This document shows positions 1 to 6,445 of a DNA stretch of 7,116 nt, one piece after another (the stretch's first letter is position 1; every line of letters begins with the position of its first letter). The translations under genes were made by a program, and so were the position numbers. The stretch is from Bacteroidales bacterium (GTDB lineage Bacteria > Bacteroidota > Bacteroidia > Bacteroidales > Dysgonomonadaceae): positions 1 through 7,116 of the forward strand of contig JAAYTC010000325.1 of assembly GCA_012518155.1 (NCBI GenBank), read 5' to 3'. The notes beneath the pieces were generated by a model. It searched no databases, had not been told where the DNA came from, and worked only from the letters and a program-made list of their open reading frames with translations.

Positions 1-1
1 G

Positions 2-697
2 GAACAGACCAACGAGAGCCTGCGGGCGAACACCATCGAAGAGACCTACGAGCTCTCGGAGGCGATCCTCGCGGACGACAACGACGAAATAAAAAAAGAG
101 CTGGGCGACTTGCTCTTGCACGTGGTGTTTTATTCCAAGATCGGCGAAGAGAAGGAGGCGTTCGACGTGGCGGACGTGTGCCACGCGATCAGCGACAAGC
201 TGGTGTTCCGCCACCCGCACGTGTTTGGAGACGCGCAGGCCGACTCGGCAGGGACGGTCGAGAAGTCGTGGGAACAAATCAAGTTGAAAGAGAAAGGGGG
301 AAACAAAACCGTCCTGGAAGGGGTGCCGGCGTCGCTCCCCACGCTGGTGAAGGCCTACCGTATACAGGACAAGGCGCGCAACTTCGGGTTCGACTGGGAC
401 CAACGGGAACAGGTGTGGGACAAGGTGAAAGAGGAGATCGGTGAACTGGAACAGGAGATCGAATCGATGGACACCGACCGGACCGAAGCGGAGTTCGGCG
501 ACCTGCTTTTCGCCATTATCAACGCCGCGAGGCTATACGACGTGAACCCCGACAACGCATTGGAACGTACGAATAGGACCTTTATCCGCCGCTTCACCTA
601 CATGGAGAAAAAAGCGAAAGAGCAGGGACGCTCCCTGCGGGAGATGACGCTCGACGAAATGGAGGCCATCTGGCAGGAAGCGAAAAAAGGAGAGTAA
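2..697 (+). CDS. mazG: Nucleoside triphosphate pyrophosphohydrolase MazG, 5'-truncated by the window edge
   Basis: MazG hydrolyses (d)NTPs to the monophosphate and pyrophosphate in the cytoplasm, cleaning the nucleotide pool and, in E. coli, affecting ppGpp levels. The reading frame is open from base 2 and gives 231 residues, against about 260 for the family, so roughly the first 30 are outside the window. The first visible residues, EQTNESLRANTIEETYEL, match the conserved start of the first MazG domain. The metal-binding pattern EExxE ... ExxD is seen twice: E13, E14, E17 with E33 and D36 of the visible protein, and again in the C-terminal domain (KEEIGELEQE ... EAEFGDLLFA). The linker carries the family's FRHPHVFGD and SWEQIK motifs. 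Both domains are intact, so this is the long two-domain MazG rather than a short phage-type one. The TTG at 110 is an internal Leu codon, not a start. The gene converges on the UPF0316 gene. Confidence 0.96.
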   Translation, partial: EQTNESLRANTIEETYELSEAILADDNDEIKKELGDLLLHVVFYSKIGEEKEAFDVADVCHAISDKLVFRHPHVFGDAQADSAGTVEKSWEQIKLKEKGGNKTVLEGVPASLPTLVKAYRIQDKARNFGFDWDQREQVWDKVKEEIGELEQEIESMDTDRTEAEFGDLLFAIINAARLYDVNPDNALERTNRTFIRRFTYMEKKAKEQGRSLREMTLDEMEAIWQEAKKGE

Positions 698-712
698 CGC
701 GGGAGTAACGCG
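692..712 (+). repeat. Tandem 10-bp repeat across the mazG stop codon
   Basis: GAGTAACGCG occurs at 692-701 and again at 703-712, an 11-bp period. The first copy holds the last Glu codon and the TAA stop of mazG, and the second fills nearly all of the 16-bp space before the stop codon of the convergent gene at 714. It looks like a small slippage duplication. No terminator hairpin is visible in this space. Confidence 0.7.
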
Positions 713-713
713 A

Positions 714-1277
714 CTATTTACCAATTCTCATGCGGGAGAACATGTTCTTCCGCTTCGGGAATATACCGTTCTTTTTCGATCGCACGTCCTCCACCACGTA
801 GAAGATATTGCTATCGAATTCGTTTAAGGTGCTTATCAGGTTTTTTAATTCCTTCCTGCCTACTACCGTTTCGATGATATCTACCTCGTTAGCCGATCCC
901 ACGCCGTGCGTCATCGTGGCACCCACGTCGAGTTTGTTGAGAATCTGCACCAAGTCTTTCCCGTTCTTTTGCGTGTAGATACGGCAAAGCACGATACCGA
1001 AGGCGATGCGGTCTTCTATCAACATCCCGATATAGTTGCCGGCAGCATATCCGGCGGCGTACGATAAGTAAGAGACCATGTCGTTCGCCCGCACCAAGAT
1101 CTGCGATATCACCACTACCCAGATAAACACTTCCACGAAGCCAATCAGGGGGGCTATATTTTTCTCTCCTTTCGAGACAAAAATTATGCGTAGCGTACCC
1201 AACGCGACATCAACGATACGACCGAAAAAAATGATAAGGGGCAATAACCAGGGATAAACATCTAAAAAATTAAACAT
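714..1277 (-). CDS. UPF0316 family membrane protein (DUF5698 N-terminal, DUF2179 C-terminal domain)
   Basis: This is a 187-residue protein of unknown function. The N-terminal half is membrane-embedded, with three hydrophobic segments at about 9-34, 41-62 and 68-90. It includes the family-like stretch FFGRIVDVALGTLRIIFVSKG and the glycine-rich YAAGYAAGNYIGMLIE. The C-terminal half, about 95-168, is a soluble alpha/beta domain of the DUF2179 type with THGVGSANEVDIIETVVGRKE, followed by a basic tail (KKNGIFPKRKNMFSRMRIGK). Length and domain order fit the family. DUF2179 domains are also found in YitT-type membrane proteins and have been suggested to bind a small ligand, but nothing here identifies one. 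The first visible Met begins a plausible TM segment and has no Shine-Dalgarno before it, which is normal in Bacteroidota. The gene looks more AT-rich than mazG or metH (about 45% GC in its last 60 bases). It ends 16 bp from mazG, tail to tail. Confidence 0.88.
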   Translation of the reverse strand: MFNFLDVYPWLLPLIIFFGRIVDVALGTLRIIFVSKGEKNIAPLIGFVEVFIWVVVISQILVRANDMVSYLSYAAGYAAGNYIGMLIEDRIAFGIVLCRIYTQKNGKDLVQILNKLDVGATMTHGVGSANEVDIIETVVGRKELKNLISTLNEFDSNIFYVVEDVRSKKNGIFPKRKNMFSRMRIGK

Positions 1278-1333
1278 AGAGCAGTAAGATATAAATGAAG
1301 AATTAATAATGGAAAAGTGAAAATTGAATCCGC

Positions 1334-1364
1334 GAGGATGACGGGCAATGTTGCCGTTCGCCTC
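1334..1364 (-). terminator. Possible hairpin terminator after the threonine aldolase gene
   Basis: An imperfect inverted repeat runs from GAGG at 1334-1337 to CCTC at 1361-1364, with a core ACGGGCAA / TTGCCGT (1341-1348 and 1351-1357, one bulged base). It lies 18 bp after the aldolase stop codon on the minus strand. The T-tract after it is poor and interrupted (ATTCAATTTTCACTTTTC), so termination is only possible. The hairpin is flanked by an 8-bp direct repeat, ATTGAATC, at 1323-1330 and 1368-1375. The rest of the gap 1278-1381 is AT-rich and has no clear promoter for the UPF0316 gene. Confidence 0.35.
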
Positions 1365-1381
1365 TTTATTGAATCAGGTGC

Positions 1382-2413
1382 TCAGGTGCCTGAAGCCAAC
1401 ACGTGCAGGTAGCCCGTGAATTGCTCGATATCATCCATCGAGGTATCCCACGAGCAGACTAGCCTTGCCTCGCCGATTGCTTCGTTCCAATCGTAAAAGA
1501 AATACCGCTGGCGCAGCTGCTCTCGAATTCCTTCAGGAGCCGTAAAAAAGAGCGCGTTCGATTGCACCGCTTGGGTAATTTTCACCCCGGGCACCGTTTC
1601 CATCCCCTCGAACAGACGTCGCGCCGCCCGGTTGGATTCACGGGCGTTCTCCATCCAGATGTCCTCTTTCAGGTAGGGAATAAATTGCGCGGCGATATAG
1701 CGCATCTTCGAGTAGAGTTGCGTGATTTGCTTGCGGTAATATTTCAGGTTTTCGGACAGTTCAGGGCGAAGGGCGATAAGCACCTCCCCGAACATCAATC
1801 CGTTTTTGGTGCCCCCCAGCGTGAAAATATCCACGCCACAGTCGCCCGTGATCTCTTTCAGCGTGGTGCCCAAGTAGGCGCACGCGTTCGCGACGCGGGT
1901 ACCATCCACGAATAAGTACATATCGTGTTGGTGAGCCAGGTCGGCCAACGCTTTCAGCTCGTCGGGGGTGTACGCGGTACCCAGTTCGGTTGTCTGGGAA
2001 ATCGCGATCACCTTGGGTTGGGAATGGTGCTCGAAGCCGAAACCATGAAGGTGCGGTCGCACCAAGTCAGGGGTCAACTTACCATCGGGGGTCTCGATCT
2101 CCTTTAACGACGCCCCCGTGAACTTTACCGGTGCCCCACATTCATCCACCGCGATGTGCGCGGTCGCCGCGCACAGGATGGAGTGAAACGGCAGCGTGCA
2201 TGCCTGCAAGGCCACAACGTTGGCCCCGGTGCCGTTGAACAGGAACAACGGCTCCACTGACTTGTCACCCAGCATCGATCGAAGGAGTTCCTTCGCCTCC
2301 GCCGTCCATGGATCGTCTCCATAAGCGACGGCATGATCGCGGTTGATTTCGGCTAATGCCTCCATGATCCGGGGATGCACGCCCGAATGGTTATCGCTTC
2401 CAAAGCTTCGCAT
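1382..2413 (-). CDS. ltaE: Low-specificity L-threonine aldolase (PLP-dependent)
   Basis: The enzyme cleaves L-threonine and allo-threonine to glycine and acetaldehyde, and is a cytosolic fold-type I PLP enzyme. With the start chosen here it has 343 residues, normal for the family. The N-terminus MRSFGSDNHSGVHP carries the conserved SDN..G..P segment. Further motifs are NGTGAN near residue 60, HIAVDECGAP at about 86-95 (the His that stacks on PLP), VDGTR at about 169-173 (the Asp that pairs with the pyridine nitrogen) and TLGGTKNG with K203 as the likely PLP Schiff-base lysine. The frame is open to an ATG at 2443, but a Bacteroidota -7 box at 2433-2440 lies inside those ten extra codons and homology begins at MRSFGSDN, so 2413 is preferred. 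The gene is co-oriented with metH and has its own likely promoter. A related beta-eliminating lyase is the main alternative, and the exact stereospecificity cannot be read from sequence. Confidence 0.93.
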   Translation of the reverse strand: MRSFGSDNHSGVHPRIMEALAEINRDHAVAYGDDPWTAEAKELLRSMLGDKSVEPLFLFNGTGANVVALQACTLPFHSILCAATAHIAVDECGAPVKFTGASLKEIETPDGKLTPDLVRPHLHGFGFEHHSQPKVIAISQTTELGTAYTPDELKALADLAHQHDMYLFVDGTRVANACAYLGTTLKEITGDCGVDIFTLGGTKNGLMFGEVLIALRPELSENLKYYRKQITQLYSKMRYIAAQFIPYLKEDIWMENARESNRAARRLFEGMETVPGVKITQAVQSNALFFTAPEGIREQLRQRYFFYDWNEAIGEARLVCSWDTSMDDIEQFTGYLHVLASGT

Positions 2414-2432
2414 ACAATGTGATTTTGTTCTA

Positions 2433-2468
2433 CAAAGATACACCCTTTTCGGCTAAAATTATTCAAAA
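2433..2468 (-). promoter_or_regulatory. Bacteroidota-type promoter for the threonine aldolase gene
   Basis: On the minus strand TATCTTTG (2433-2440) matches the -7 consensus TAnnTTTG exactly, and TTTTG (2464-2468) fits the -33 TTG/TTTG element. The spacing between TTG and the -7 box is 23 bp, within the 17-23 bp range reported for this phylum. Transcription would begin near 2427, giving a leader of only about 14 nt before the ATG at 2413. This excludes the upstream ATG at 2443 as the main start. Confidence 0.75.
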
Positions 2469-2487
2469 GAAGTGCGATTCACTTCCT
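2467..2487 (-). terminator. Short hairpin terminator after metH
   Basis: Five bases after the metH TAA, the minus strand reads AGGAAGTG, loop AATCG, CACTTCTT, which can form an 8-bp stem with one G-T pair. The run CTTTTG follows, with AATTTT a little further on. The T-run coincides with the -33 element of the aldolase promoter, so end-of-metH and start-of-aldolase signals share bases. The stem is modest, so termination may be partial. Confidence 0.5.
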
Positions 2488-2492
2488 CGCCA

Positions 2493-5400
2493 TTAGCCAA
2501 GGTTGGCAAGCAGGAACTTGCGGATCTCCTCCTGCTCCATTTGCTTTCGCTGCGCGTAATCCACTACCTGCTCTTCGTTGATCTCCCCGATGCCGAAGTA
2601 CTTCGACTCTTCGCTCGCGAAGAAGAGGCCACTCACCGAGGCGTTGGGATACATCACCCCGTTCTCGGTCAATGATATCCCGATCTCGTCGGTCCTAAGC
2701 AGTTGATGCAGTTCGAAGTTGGTCGTCTGGTCCGGGATGGAAGGATACCCCACGGCCGGGCGAATCCCTTGGAACTTCACCGAGAACATCTGCTCCGGGG
2801 TAATATCCTCGTCTGCCGCGTACCCCCAGTACTCCCGCCGCACCTTCGCGTGCAACCATTCGGTGGCAGCCTCCGCGAGCCGGTCGAGCAGGGACTTAAG
2901 GAGCAACCCCTTGTAGGCATCCTCCTCGTCGTAACGCTCTAATAGTTCGTCCGCCCCGTCGCCCGCGGTCACCGCGAACGCCCCCACGTAATCCTTTTTT
3001 CCCGATGCTTTTGGCGCGATAAAATCGCTCAAGCAGAGGTACTCGTTCTTGGGGCTCTTGCGCTGTTGACGCAGGAAGGGGAACGCCACCCCATCGGTAT
3101 AAATGGTGTCGTTCTCGCTATACGCCTCGTAGATTCCGAACACCGCTTTCACGTACTCCACCTTATCTTCTGCCAGCTGCTGCAGCATGGCCCTCGCATC
3201 GTCGTACAACTTCGCGGCCTCGCGTGCTTTATCTTGTTCGTCCTCTTTGAACGACGCCACCCACTCTTCCCGCTCCAGTTTCGTCTGTTCCGATTTGAAC
3301 AGCGCGTGAAACCTCCCTTGCAGATTCCATGCCGGGAAAAAGAACTTCCAGTCGATATAAGGAAGAATCTCCTCTATCGGAATCGGCTCCAACTTCACTC
3401 GGCCAAGCGTGTTGGGCACGATAGCATCGTATTGGCTCCAGTCGGGCGTGAACGCGTTGGCCCGCGCTTCGTCCAAGGAGACCAGCTCGATCTTCTTCTC
3501 CAAGCGGCTCTCTCGCAACATCCTGTACTCGTCGCCGACTTTTTGGAGGTATGCCTCCCGGTTCTCGGGATTGATTAGGTTGGCCACGGCGGAGGGACTT
3601 TGTGACGCGTCCTTCACGTGCACCACCCCTTGGCTATACTTCGGTTCGATCTTCAGCGCGGTATGCAGCTTCGAGGTAGTTGCTCCCCCTACCAATAGCG
3701 GGAGTTTGAAGCCCGCCTTCTCCATTTCCTCCGCCACTACCGCCATCTCCTCGAGCGACGGCGTGATCAAGCCACTCAGCCCGATGATATCGGGCTTGAT
3801 CTCAAGTGCCGTCTTAAGGATCTTCTCGGGAGGTACCATCACCCCCAGGTCGACGATCTCGTAATTGTTACATGCCAAGACGATCCCCACGATATTCTTC
3901 CCGATATCGTGCACGTCGCCCTTCACGGTAGCCAAGAGAATCTTTCCGGCACTTTTTGCCTCATTGCCCGATCCTTTCTCTGCCTCGAGAACCGGTTGAA
4001 GGATGGCCACCGCCTTCTTCATGGTGCGGGCTGCCTTCACCACCTGTGGCAGGAACATCTTTCCGGAACCAAACAGGTCGCCCACCCTATTCATACCGTC
4101 CATCAACGGCTTATCGATGATATCCACGGCACGGGGATACGCCTCCAGTGCTTCGGCAATATCCTCCTCCATGTAATCGCCGATCCCTTTCACCAGCGCG
4201 TGGCTCAACCGCTCCTCCAAGGAGAGAGTACGCCACTCTTCCGTCTTCGTTTGTCCCCCCTCGGGGCTCTTCTCCCCTTTTACCTTCTCGGCGTAGGCCA
4301 TCAGCCTTTCGGTCGCATCTTCGTGCCGGTTAAGCACCGCGTCTTCAATCAATTCAAGGGCATCGGCAGGGATCTCCTCGTAGATGACCGACTGCGCGGG
4401 ATTCACGATCCCCATATCGAGTCCCGCCTTGATGGCGTGGTAGAGGAACGAAGAGTGCATCATATCCCGTACCGCCTCGTTGCCACGGAAGGAGAACGAG
4501 AGGTTGCTGATCCCCCCGCTCACCTTGGCGTGAGGCAGGTTCTCCTTGATCCACCGGGTGGCACGTATAAAGTCCACCGCGTAATTCGCGTGCTCCTCGA
4601 TCCCCGTGGCGATGGCCAGCACGTTAGGGTCGAAGATAATATCTTTCGGGTCGAACCCGTTCTCCGTGAGCAGGTTGTACGCCCTTTCGCAGATCTCGAT
4701 CCGTCGCTCGTAGGTATCCGCCTGTCCCGTCTCGTCGAACGCCATCACCACCACGGCCGCGCCGTAATCTTTCGCGCGCATCGCCTGCTCCAAGAACTCC
4801 TCTTCCCCGTTCTTGAGCGAGATGGAATTCGCGATCGGCTTACCTTGAACGCACTTCAATCCCGCTTCCAGCACCTCCCATTTCGACGAGTCGATCATGA
4901 TGGGCACGCGCGACACGTCGGGGTCCGACGCCAGCATATTCAAGAAATTGGTCATCTCCTCCGCCCCTTCCAGGAGGCCATCATCCATGTTAATATCAAG
5001 CACCTGCGCGCCATCTTCTACCTGTCTCCGCGCGATGTCCAGTGCCTCGTCGTATTTCTTTTGCTGGATCAAGCGGAGAAAGCGGCGGGAACCGGCCACG
5101 TTGCACCGCTCACCGATATTCAGGAAGTTGATTTGCGGGGACACCTCCAGCAGCTCCAACCCCGAGAGACGCATGTACTCGGGCGCGTCCGCCTTGCGGT
5201 GAGGCGTGGCCCCTTTCACCATACGAGTATATTCTTTAATGTGTTCCGGCGTGGTTCCGCAGCACCCCCCCACGATGTTTACCAGTTCCTCGTCGATAAA
5301 CTCTTTCATTTGCGCCGCCATCTTCTCCGGCGTTTCGTCGTATTCTCCCAGTTGGTTGGGCAGTCCCGCGTTGGGGTACACGCTGATATAGAACGGTGCC

Positions 5401-6176
5401 AACTTGCCCAACTCTTTAACATACGGTTTCAGGTCTGCCGCTCCCAGCGAACAGTTCAGTCCGATCGCCAACGGGTTGGCGTGGCTCACCGATGCCACGA
5501 AGGCACCGACGGTTTGTCCCGACAGCGTCCTTCCCGCCCGGTCGGAAATGGTAACCGACAGGATCATGGGAAGGGTTTTCCCTGTCTCCTCCGCCGCCTC
5601 TTGAGCGGCAAAGATGGCCGCCTTGGCGTTCAGCGTATCGAAGATGGTCTCGATAAGCAGCAGGTCCACCCCACCCTCGGTGAGCGCGATGATCTGCTCC
5701 TTGTAGGCCGCCTTGAAATCGTCGAACGTGGCCGCGCGAAACATCGGCTCCTCCACACGCGGGCTCATCGAAGCCGTCTTATTGGTCGGCCCGATAGCCC
5801 CCGCCACGAAGCGCGGTTTGTCGGGTGTCTCGCGTGTAAACTCATCCGCCGCTTCCCGGGCGATACGTGCCGCGGCCCGGTTAATTTCAGCAGCCAAGTG
5901 CCCCATCTTGTAATCCTCCTGCGAAATGGAGGTCGCGTTAAAAGTGTTGGTCTCGATGATATCGGAGCCCGCCTCTAAGTAGGCACGATGGATCTCGCCA
6001 ATCACGTCCGGACGGGTAATCGACAGCAAGTCGTTATTCCCTTTCAGTAACACCTCTGAACTGCTGAAGCGCTCGCCCCGAAAATCCTCCTCGGTCAGTC
6101 CGTAGCGCTGTATCATCGTCCCCATCGCCCCATCCAGTATCAGGATGCGATCGGGTAAAATCGTTTCAATACTCAT
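2493..6176 (-). CDS. metH: Cobalamin-dependent methionine synthase MetH, full length
   Basis: MetH transfers the methyl group of 5-methyltetrahydrofolate through cobalamin to homocysteine, making methionine and tetrahydrofolate in the cytoplasm. The 1227 residues equal the E. coli protein in length and carry all modules in order. The homocysteine domain (about 5-320) has zinc ligands C242 (NCSLG) and C305/C306 (GGCCGTTPEHI). The pterin-binding domain (about 350-610) has NIGERCNVAGSRRF and DINMDDG. The cobalamin cap (about 650-735) includes GKMFLPQVVKAARTMK. The B12 domain (about 743-870) has DVHDIGKN with the axial ligand H756, and D754 and S807 complete the expected ligand triad. The C-terminal activation domain (about 900-1227) has IDW with D942 and RPAVGYPSIPDQT with R1139 for AdoMet binding, so reductive reactivation should work. 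The start at MSIETILPDRILILDGAMGT is the usual one. I see no B12-box upstream. An inverted-repeat element occupies the 5' leader region. Confidence 0.98.
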   Translation of the reverse strand: MSIETILPDRILILDGAMGTMIQRYGLTEEDFRGERFSSSEVLLKGNNDLLSITRPDVIGEIHRAYLEAGSDIIETNTFNATSISQEDYKMGHLAAEINRAAARIAREAADEFTRETPDKPRFVAGAIGPTNKTASMSPRVEEPMFRAATFDDFKAAYKEQIIALTEGGVDLLLIETIFDTLNAKAAIFAAQEAAEETGKTLPMILSVTISDRAGRTLSGQTVGAFVASVSHANPLAIGLNCSLGAADLKPYVKELGKLAPFYISVYPNAGLPNQLGEYDETPEKMAAQMKEFIDEELVNIVGGCCGTTPEHIKEYTRMVKGATPHRKADAPEYMRLSGLELLEVSPQINFLNIGERCNVAGSRRFLRLIQQKKYDEALDIARRQVEDGAQVLDINMDDGLLEGAEEMTNFLNMLASDPDVSRVPIMIDSSKWEVLEAGLKCVQGKPIANSISLKNGEEEFLEQAMRAKDYGAAVVVMAFDETGQADTYERRIEICERAYNLLTENGFDPKDIIFDPNVLAIATGIEEHANYAVDFIRATRWIKENLPHAKVSGGISNLSFSFRGNEAVRDMMHSSFLYHAIKAGLDMGIVNPAQSVIYEEIPADALELIEDAVLNRHEDATERLMAYAEKVKGEKSPEGGQTKTEEWRTLSLEERLSHALVKGIGDYMEEDIAEALEAYPRAVDIIDKPLMDGMNRVGDLFGSGKMFLPQVVKAARTMKKAVAILQPVLEAEKGSGNEAKSAGKILLATVKGDVHDIGKNIVGIVLACNNYEIVDLGVMVPPEKILKTALEIKPDIIGLSGLITPSLEEMAVVAEEMEKAGFKLPLLVGGATTSKLHTALKIEPKYSQGVVHVKDASQSPSAVANLINPENREAYLQKVGDEYRMLRESRLEKKIELVSLDEARANAFTPDWSQYDAIVPNTLGRVKLEPIPIEEILPYIDWKFFFPAWNLQGRFHALFKSEQTKLEREEWVASFKEDEQDKAREAAKLYDDARAMLQQLAEDKVEYVKAVFGIYEAYSENDTIYTDGVAFPFLRQQRKSPKNEYLCLSDFIAPKASGKKDYVGAFAVTAGDGADELLERYDEEDAYKGLLLKSLLDRLAEAATEWLHAKVRREYWGYAADEDITPEQMFSVKFQGIRPAVGYPSIPDQTTNFELHQLLRTDEIGISLTENGVMYPNASVSGLFFASEESKYFGIGEINEEQVVDYAQRKQMEQEEIRKFLLANLG

Positions 6177-6188
6177 TTTCTCTCTTAC

Positions 6189-6197
6189 TTATTTATT
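6189..6197. repeat. Left 9-bp direct repeat flanking the palindromic element
   Basis: TTATTTATT at 6189-6197 is exactly repeated in the same orientation at 6408-6416, each copy abutting one end of the inverted-repeat element. This is what a target-site duplication looks like. The low complexity of the 9-mer weakens it as sole proof. Confidence 0.6.
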
Positions 6198-6407
6198 CAA
6201 GTTTCGCATGTATCAATTATTACAATTACAGCTAAAAATGAGGCCTATAAATGTTTCATGGGGACCCGTTAGATGAAATAGGCGCGATCTGATAAGCTGT
6301 TTGAGTGTAAACGAGTTATTTATCAGATAGCCTATGAATCTGTAACGGGTCATAAAACATTGTCAGCCGAAGATTGAGCTGTGGTTGTATTGCATACGAA
6401 ACTTGAG
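6198..6407. mobile_element. MITE-like fold-back element in the metH 5' region (210 bp, non-coding)
   Basis: The segment is an almost end-to-end imperfect palindrome. The outermost arms are TCAAGTTTCGCATG (6197-6210) and CATACGAAACTTGA (6393-6406), with one mismatch. Going inwards the matching pairs are ACAGCT/AGCTGT (6228-6233 with 6377-6382), ATGTTTCATG/CATAAAACAT (6251-6260 with 6351-6360, one mismatch), ACCCGTTA/TAACGGGT (6264-6271 with 6343-6350), ATAGGC/GCCTAT (6278-6283 with 6330-6335), ATCTGATAA/TTATCAGAT (6287-6295 with 6320-6328) and GTTT/AAAC at the apex (6299-6302 with 6309-6312). Exact 9-bp direct repeats abut both ends. It has no coding capacity beyond a chance 28-codon frame. 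I cannot assign it to an IS family. The alternative is a structured RNA leader or attenuator of metH; the flanking direct repeats favour insertion. Confidence 0.6.
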
Positions 6408-6416
6408 TTATTTATT
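6408..6416. repeat. Right 9-bp direct repeat flanking the palindromic element
   Basis: This is the second copy of TTATTTATT, directly after the right end of the inverted-repeat element and identical to 6189-6197. It is the candidate second half of a target-site duplication. Confidence 0.6.
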
Positions 6417-6423
6417 GAAAAGT

Positions 6424-6431
6424 CAAAAATA
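6424..6431 (-). promoter_or_regulatory. Candidate -7 box of the metH promoter
   Basis: The minus strand reads TATTTTTG, an exact match to TAnnTTTG, 14 bp after the stop codon of the upstream gene. It is the only match I see on the metH strand in 6177-6445. No TTG lies at the proper -33 distance, so the match could be chance in AT-rich DNA. If it is used, the RNA would start near 6418 and carry the whole 210-nt palindrome in a leader of about 240 nt. Confidence 0.35.
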
Positions 6432-6445
6432 GTCATTAATATGGA

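Noticed and set aside
2414..2443. Ten-residue N-terminal extension of the threonine aldolase (MYLCRTKSHC)
   Set aside because: The -7 promoter box overlaps these codons, and the family's conserved N-terminus begins at the internal Met at 2413.
3909..5978. A 689-codon open frame on the + strand
   Set aside because: It lies wholly antisense inside metH, whose full-length family homology and catalytic motifs are certain. The predicted protein is Arg/His/Leu-rich with no recognisable domain, typical of a shadow frame opposite a GC-rich gene.
6350..6436. A 28-codon minus-strand frame (MTIFDFSINNSSF...) in the metH leader
   Set aside because: It starts next to or inside the candidate promoter box, runs through one arm of the palindrome and has no ribosome-binding or homology support. 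It is best read as chance, although a leader peptide cannot be fully excluded.
6177..6445. Cobalamin or SAM riboswitch for metH
   Set aside because: No B12-box or SAM-I core sequence was found by eye on the minus strand. CTTATCAGA (6289-6297 on the minus strand) resembles only the first bases of SAM-I and is explained by the palindrome.
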